Positions 60,691 to 64,000 of a DNA stretch of 64,000 nt are shown one piece after another. Origin of the DNA: Mesolinea sp040772305. GTDB taxonomy: Bacteria; Chloroflexota; Anaerolineae; Anaerolineales; Anaerolineaceae. The translations under genes and the position numbers were made by a program. Location: the NCBI GenBank assembly GCA_040772305.1, contig JAXGYK010000003.1, positions 102,453 through 166,452 of the forward strand, in the 5' to 3' direction. The notes under the pieces are model-generated. The model was not told where the DNA came from. It saw only the letters and a list, made by a program, of their open reading frames with translations, and made no database searches. Each line of letters starts with the position of its first letter. The stretch's first letter is position 1.

Positions 60691-62400
60691 GTGAAAGCTG
60701 GCAAACTTTTCAGGCGCTTCCTTCGATTTCTTGCGTTATTGGGGCTGCTGGGTGGTCTTTACTTAATGCCGATACCGGCAGTGCAAGCCCAGCAGGCATT
60801 ACACTGGCGTCTCAGTTTACCTATTTCTGCTTATAACTCCTTAGAAACACAGTTGGAGGATCTTCCTGGAAGACGCTGGCAGCAGGATCGCGCAGCCCAA
60901 AATGCCATTCTGGAAGGAAGCGGCATCCAGGCTGATCTGCGCAGCTTGCTTTTTGACGAACTGGCGCCGCTCAGTCTCATCTCCCAGCCAACCCGAATAC
61001 AAATCCAGATTCCGGCTCAGAGTCAGCAGGAGCTGGTGCTTGAGGCCTTGCCCAGCAATGGAGCGTACTGGTACTTTACAGGCCCATCTCAGATTCTGGT
61101 TCAGGAACTTGGGTCACCTGAATACCGCAGTCCCGGGAAAGGAGTGCCGGCTCTTCAACGTTTCTTGCTAAACAACCCCACAGTGTATGAGCAAAATGCG
61201 GTTTTTGACTATAAGCGTATTTTTGACCAGGATTGGCAGCCAATGCTGTACCTGGACCTTGGCGGTCTTGGAAAGGACCAGGTTTTAGAACTGAGCGACC
61301 CCAGTTACCGGGCTTTGATCCCGGCGCTTTTTCCAGCTGTGCCTCAGGTAAAAGCCCCGGAAAGCAGCAGGGCTACACCTGTACTGCCTGCTTATTATGA
61401 TGCGCGGCAATATGGCTTGGTAACTCCGGTAAAAAACCAGGGCTACTGCGGAAGCTGCTGGGCTTTTGGAACTGTGGGTGTAATGGAAACTGCTCTCGCA
61501 CGTTCGGGCTATGGCTTGCGTGACCTCTCGGAACAATTTTTGATAAGTTGTAATCAGGATAACTGGGGTTGCGGTGGAGGGCTTACAGCACATCCTTACC
61601 ACTTTGATAAGAAGGACAAGTTGGGGCAGGGTCCAGGAGCTGTCTTTGAACTTGATGCCCCATACCTGGGAGTAAATTCCGCTTGTACATCGCTGCCCAG
61701 GGCTTTTCGCTTGGCGGACTGGGAATATGTAGCGGGAGGCAGAGATCCTGAGTTGGAAGGAAGCCTGCCTTCAGAACAGTTAATTAAGGAAGCTATCTAT
61801 CAATATGGAGCTGTGACCGCTGGGGTATGCGCGGGGCAGGAATTTTCAAATTATTCAGGTGGTGTTTATTCTGCTGATGAGTGTGACTATAACCGTTATC
61901 CTGTCACAAACCACCAGATCATCTTAGTTGGCTGGAACGACGCCAACCAAACCTGGCTTTTAAAGAACTCTTATGGGACTTCCTGGGGTTTGCAGGGCTA
62001 TATGTGGATTCACCGCAACGCAGGCATGGTAGGAGAAGGGGCTTCTTGGGTTTTTATGGCACCCCATGCGCCAGTTGCATATTCTCCAGCAGGCAATGTT
62101 ATTGCTACTCGCAGGATCGCCTTTTCCTGGATTGATACCAGTTCCGCCGAATCCTTCCATCTTGTCATTACACATGAAGGTGAAGAAAAAACTACTCTTA
62201 CAGTCGAACGTACTGCGGTATGTAACCCTGCTGGCTATTGCCAAGCTTATATTTCGACCGGTCCATTGGACTCAAACACCTATACTTGGAATGTGACGCC
62301 GATTCGTAATGGGGAAGAACAACTGTCTTCCAATACGCTGGAATTCAGTTTAACGAAACTCGATTCTTACGAGATGTTTTTGCCGCTGGTGAGCAAGTAA
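60691..62400 (+). CDS. Secreted papain-family (C1A) cysteine protease
   Basis: About 569 residues. Signal peptide with basic start and a cut after VQAQQ. A ~200-residue pro-region or N-domain is followed by the protease domain: oxyanion Gln and catalytic Cys in NQGYCGSCWAFG (Cys near 255), CGGG, His in TNHQIILVGW (near 408) and Asn in LKNSYGTSWG. A final ~110 residues form a beta-sandwich (fibronectin-like, AYSPAGNVIATRRIAFSWID), probably for binding. The start is GTG 60691; an in-frame GTG at 60673 would lie three bases from a TATAAT at 60665-60670, so transcripts may begin almost at the start codon. It is divergent from the ArsR gene. Confidence 0.9.
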   Translation: MKAGKLFRRFLRFLALLGLLGGLYLMPIPAVQAQQALHWRLSLPISAYNSLETQLEDLPGRRWQQDRAAQNAILEGSGIQADLRSLLFDELAPLSLISQPTRIQIQIPAQSQQELVLEALPSNGAYWYFTGPSQILVQELGSPEYRSPGKGVPALQRFLLNNPTVYEQNAVFDYKRIFDQDWQPMLYLDLGGLGKDQVLELSDPSYRALIPALFPAVPQVKAPESSRATPVLPAYYDARQYGLVTPVKNQGYCGSCWAFGTVGVMETALARSGYGLRDLSEQFLISCNQDNWGCGGGLTAHPYHFDKKDKLGQGPGAVFELDAPYLGVNSACTSLPRAFRLADWEYVAGGRDPELEGSLPSEQLIKEAIYQYGAVTAGVCAGQEFSNYSGGVYSADECDYNRYPVTNHQIILVGWNDANQTWLLKNSYGTSWGLQGYMWIHRNAGMVGEGASWVFMAPHAPVAYSPAGNVIATRRIAFSWIDTSSAESFHLVITHEGEEKTTLTVERTAVCNPAGYCQAYISTGPLDSNTYTWNVTPIRNGEEQLSSNTLEFSLTKLDSYEMFLPLVSK

Positions 62401-62429
62401 AAACAATAGCACTTGTTAATGATTAATTT

Positions 62430-63494
62430 CTAAGGCAAAACCTCAATCTTATCTCCGGTTACCGCTTCGCCTACCAACCATAGCGGCTGATCAAGTGCAC
62501 GCGCAGCAGCGAGAAAGGCAGGCTCTTGTTCCTGCGCTACGGCAATCAGCAGCCCGCCGGAGGTCTGGGGGTCAAAGAGCAGCATCCGCTGCCATTCTTC
62601 CAGCAGAGGGTCAATAACTGTGAACTCGCCATAATACATTGCATTAGCATAAGCACCGCCCGGAAAGAGATACTGCTGGGCCAAAGCTTTGGCTGGCGCG
62701 ATGAAAGGCAATTCCGCAAACTTGAGGCGCAGGCCTAAGCCGCTGGCTGCAGCCATCTCCCAGGCGTGACCAATCAGACCAAAACCAGTAATGTCCGTTG
62801 CTGCATGCAAGCCGGCTTCTACAGCGGCCTGGCTGGCTGCAGCGTTAAGCCGCATCATCCAATAACTTGCTTCTTCAATGGCTTGAGGTGTGGCAATTTC
62901 TTGCTTATGGGCAGTAGTGGTTACCCCCATCCCCAGGGGCTTGCTCAAATACAAGCGATCGCCTACCGCAACACTGCCTTTACGCAGCATCTTTTGCGGG
63001 TGGACCCAGCCCAGTACTGCCAAACCGTATTTCGGTTCGTCGTCGCGGACACTGTGCCCGCCGGCGATCACGCAGCCAGCTTCGCGGGCTTTTTCGGCAC
63101 CTCCGCGCAGGATGGCCCGGGTTGTTTCTAAAGGAAGACTGCCGGGCAGGGCTGCCAGATTGAGTGCAAGGAAGGGCTTACCGCCCATTGCATACACATC
63201 AGACAGGGCATTTGCTGCCGCGATGGCTCCGTAGGAGTAGGCGTCATCCACTACCGGGGTAAAAAAGTCGCTGGTAAGCACCAGGGCACGCTGCGCGTCC
63301 ACTGCCCACACGGCGGCGTCGTCAGCGGACTGCAGTCCGACCAAAAGGTTGGGGTAGCTGCTTTCCGCGAAAGTATCTTTGAGTGGCTGCAGAACCTGCG
63401 CCAGCGTCTCCGCGTTGAGCTTTCCAGCTCAGCCAGCGCAGGAGGCCAGGCTGGTAAGGCGTATCTGCTTGCCATCGGGATTGGTTTGGTTCAC
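62430..63494 (-). CDS. selD: Selenophosphate synthetase SelD, selenocysteine-containing
   Basis: 354 residues when the in-frame TGA at 63431-63429 is read as selenocysteine (residue 22). The N-terminus then reads IRLTSLASCAGUAGK, matching the SelD active-site loop: the Cys/Sec and the Lys three residues later are the known catalytic pair. The rest is a normal SelD with ATP-binding Gly/Asp motifs (QSADDAAVW, ITSDFFTPVVDDAYSYG in the form LVLTSDFFTPVVDDAYSYGA) and GGHSVRDDEPKYG, then HAATDITGFGLIGHAWEM. It makes selenophosphate from selenide and ATP. Start GTG 63494; a second in-frame GTG at 63518 is possible. No clear ribosome site; a TACAAT just upstream suggests a short or absent leader. Confidence 0.9.
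63384..63431 (-). promoter_or_regulatory. Candidate bacterial SECIS element in selD
   Basis: Downstream of the UGA, TGGCGCAG-GTT-CTGCAGCCA folds into an 8-bp stem with one bulged A and a GUU apex (63403-63384), about 33 bases after the UGA. A smaller hairpin, TGAGCT-GGAA-AGCTCA, starts with the UGA itself. A stem of this size and distance with a G/U-rich apex and bulge is the known form for SelB recognition in bacteria. Confidence 0.6.
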
Positions 63495-63570
63495 GGGCGT
63501 AATTGTACCCGCTTGCACTGTGAAATGGCAGAAGCAGATTTGGCAGGAGCCTGGCTTCCTGATTAAACAT

Positions 63571-63600
63571 CCACGCGCCAAGTTGCAAGCAGGCGCGTGG
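63571..63600. terminator. Hairpin between the PHP-type gene and selD
   Basis: CCACGCGCC (63571-63579) and GGCGCGTGG (63592-63600), a perfect 9-bp stem with 12-base loop, 26 bases beyond the stop of the upstream minus-strand gene. The T tract on the minus strand is weak (ATGTTTA). Confidence 0.55.
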
Positions 63601-63626
63601 AGGAGAGGCTTCCGGGTTCGAGAGAC

Positions 63627-64000
63627 CTAATCGAAAAAGATCGGGTTGCTCACCAGGGCGGGTAAGGTGGGGATGCCGGGGAAGAAGCTGCGCCAGACCT
63701 CGAGGCGGGCATAGCCTGGTCTGGTTATGGGCACAGATGACGCATAAGAGCTGGTAAAGCTGGGGCTTGCGGGATCCGCTGCGGCTTCCAAACCAGGGGC
63801 GACTGCCAGGACCTGTTCGCCGGAGCAGTCGATGAGTTTGATTTGATCGCCAGGATGCAGACGCCGGAGCTCAATCTCCATCTCTAGCCCTTGATGCCAG
63901 GGCAGACTGCCGCCCAGACCGACCCCTTCTGCGTGCATTTCCAGTTCCAGGGTGTTGGGCTGGAAGGTGAAGAAAGAGCGGCCGGCTTTGACGGCCTCGA
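63627..64000 (-). CDS. C-terminal part of a PHP-domain (CehA/McbA-like) hydrolase, partial
   Basis: The frame is open from the stop at 63627 to the window edge (124 residues). It begins AVKAGRSFFTFQPNTLELEM, closely like the segment after the catalytic core in CehA/McbA-type PHP hydrolases (xxRAGRTFVTNGP-LLEFEV), then continues with a beta-rich tail (ELRRLHPGDQIKLIDCSGEQ, RPGYARLEVW). The metal-binding core is outside the window, so activity cannot be judged. An ATG at 63938 is internal. Confidence 0.65.
   Translation of the reverse strand, partial: EAVKAGRSFFTFQPNTLELEMHAEGVGLGGSLPWHQGLEMEIELRRLHPGDQIKLIDCSGEQVLAVAPGLEAAADPASPSFTSSYASSVPITRPGYARLEVWRSFFPGIPTLPALVSNPIFFD

Noticed and set aside
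63429..63431. TGA in selD read as a nonsense mutation making a pseudogene.
   Set aside because: It falls exactly at the Cys/Sec catalytic position with the Lys at +3 and intact frame on both sides; selenocysteine explains it better.
63726..63741. ATGGGCACAGATGACG matches bases 15190-15205, including half of the parS-like palindrome.
   Set aside because: Only one arm is present, the left arm is missing, and it lies in an unrelated coding sequence; probably chance.
1..64000. CRISPR arrays, tRNA and rRNA genes.
   Set aside because: None seen: the only regular repeats are the five 33-bp units within a coding sequence, with unconserved 18-base gaps too short for spacers and no cas genes; no tRNA or rRNA fold was recognised by eye.

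Overview
The window looks like chromosome of a Chloroflexota bacterium, probably class Anaerolineae. This rests on the look of the genes: solute-binding lipoproteins with Ala/Pro/Glu-rich linkers after the lipobox, an M29 aminopeptidase beside a peptide ABC operon, and a lipoprotein GH57 glycosidase. No database search was possible. An exception is about 45.7-55.0 kb, where protein style and base composition change and the genes look acquired, probably from Bacillota or Coriobacteriia.

Layout. (1) 0-7.3 kb, minus strand: a sugar-acid or carbohydrate operon reading DeoR regulator, BtpA/SgcQ protein, Gfo/Idh/MocA oxidoreductase, M42 peptidase-like protein, sugar-binding lipoprotein and ABC ATPase (running off the left edge). 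The M42 gene is split by an IS flanked by a perfect 27-bp target duplication. (2) 8-11.2 kb: an S10 carboxypeptidase-like protein and a GT39-type membrane glycosyltransferase. (3) 11.8-17.0 kb: a replicon-like module: parB and parA, three copies of a 16-bp parS-like palindrome, an ATPase gene and a 692-residue protein whose own coding sequence carries five repeats spaced exactly 33 bp apart, like plasmid iterons. A sixth copy of the repeat lies beside the palindrome downstream of parB. (4) 17.3-24.4 kb: mannose-1-phosphate guanylyltransferase, a small pyrophosphatase, an NTF2-like protein, an ABC-2 export operon and a GH25/SH3 protein. (5) 24.6-31.8 kb: MarR regulator, maltodextrin-type ABC importer without its ATPase, and a large cell-surface GH57 enzyme. 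(6) 32.4-41.9 kb: M29 aminopeptidase plus complete dipeptide/oligopeptide ABC operon, then an AraC-type regulator with an alcohol dehydrogenase. (7) 42.0-45.7 kb: pheST under a T-box riboswitch.

(8) 45.7-55 kb: the foreign-looking island: three lipoproteins, a membrane-embedded MFS-LuxR regulator, GNAT, cupin and XRE genes among short gene remnants, an IS481-type element with 7-bp duplication, and a membrane-anchored alpha/beta hydrolase. (9) 55-64 kb: SIS-domain sugar isomerase-like protein, MFS transporter, a four-domain sulfur-handling fusion (CoA-disulfide reductase, rhodanese, TusA, DsrE) with its ArsR regulator, a secreted papain-like protease, selD read through an in-frame UGA (selenocysteine), and the C-terminal end of a PHP-type hydrolase.

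The most noteworthy items are the replication/partition module with intragenic iterons and new parS-like sites, the selenocysteine-containing SelD missed by ordinary ORF calling, and the IS insertion with its unusually long target duplication.
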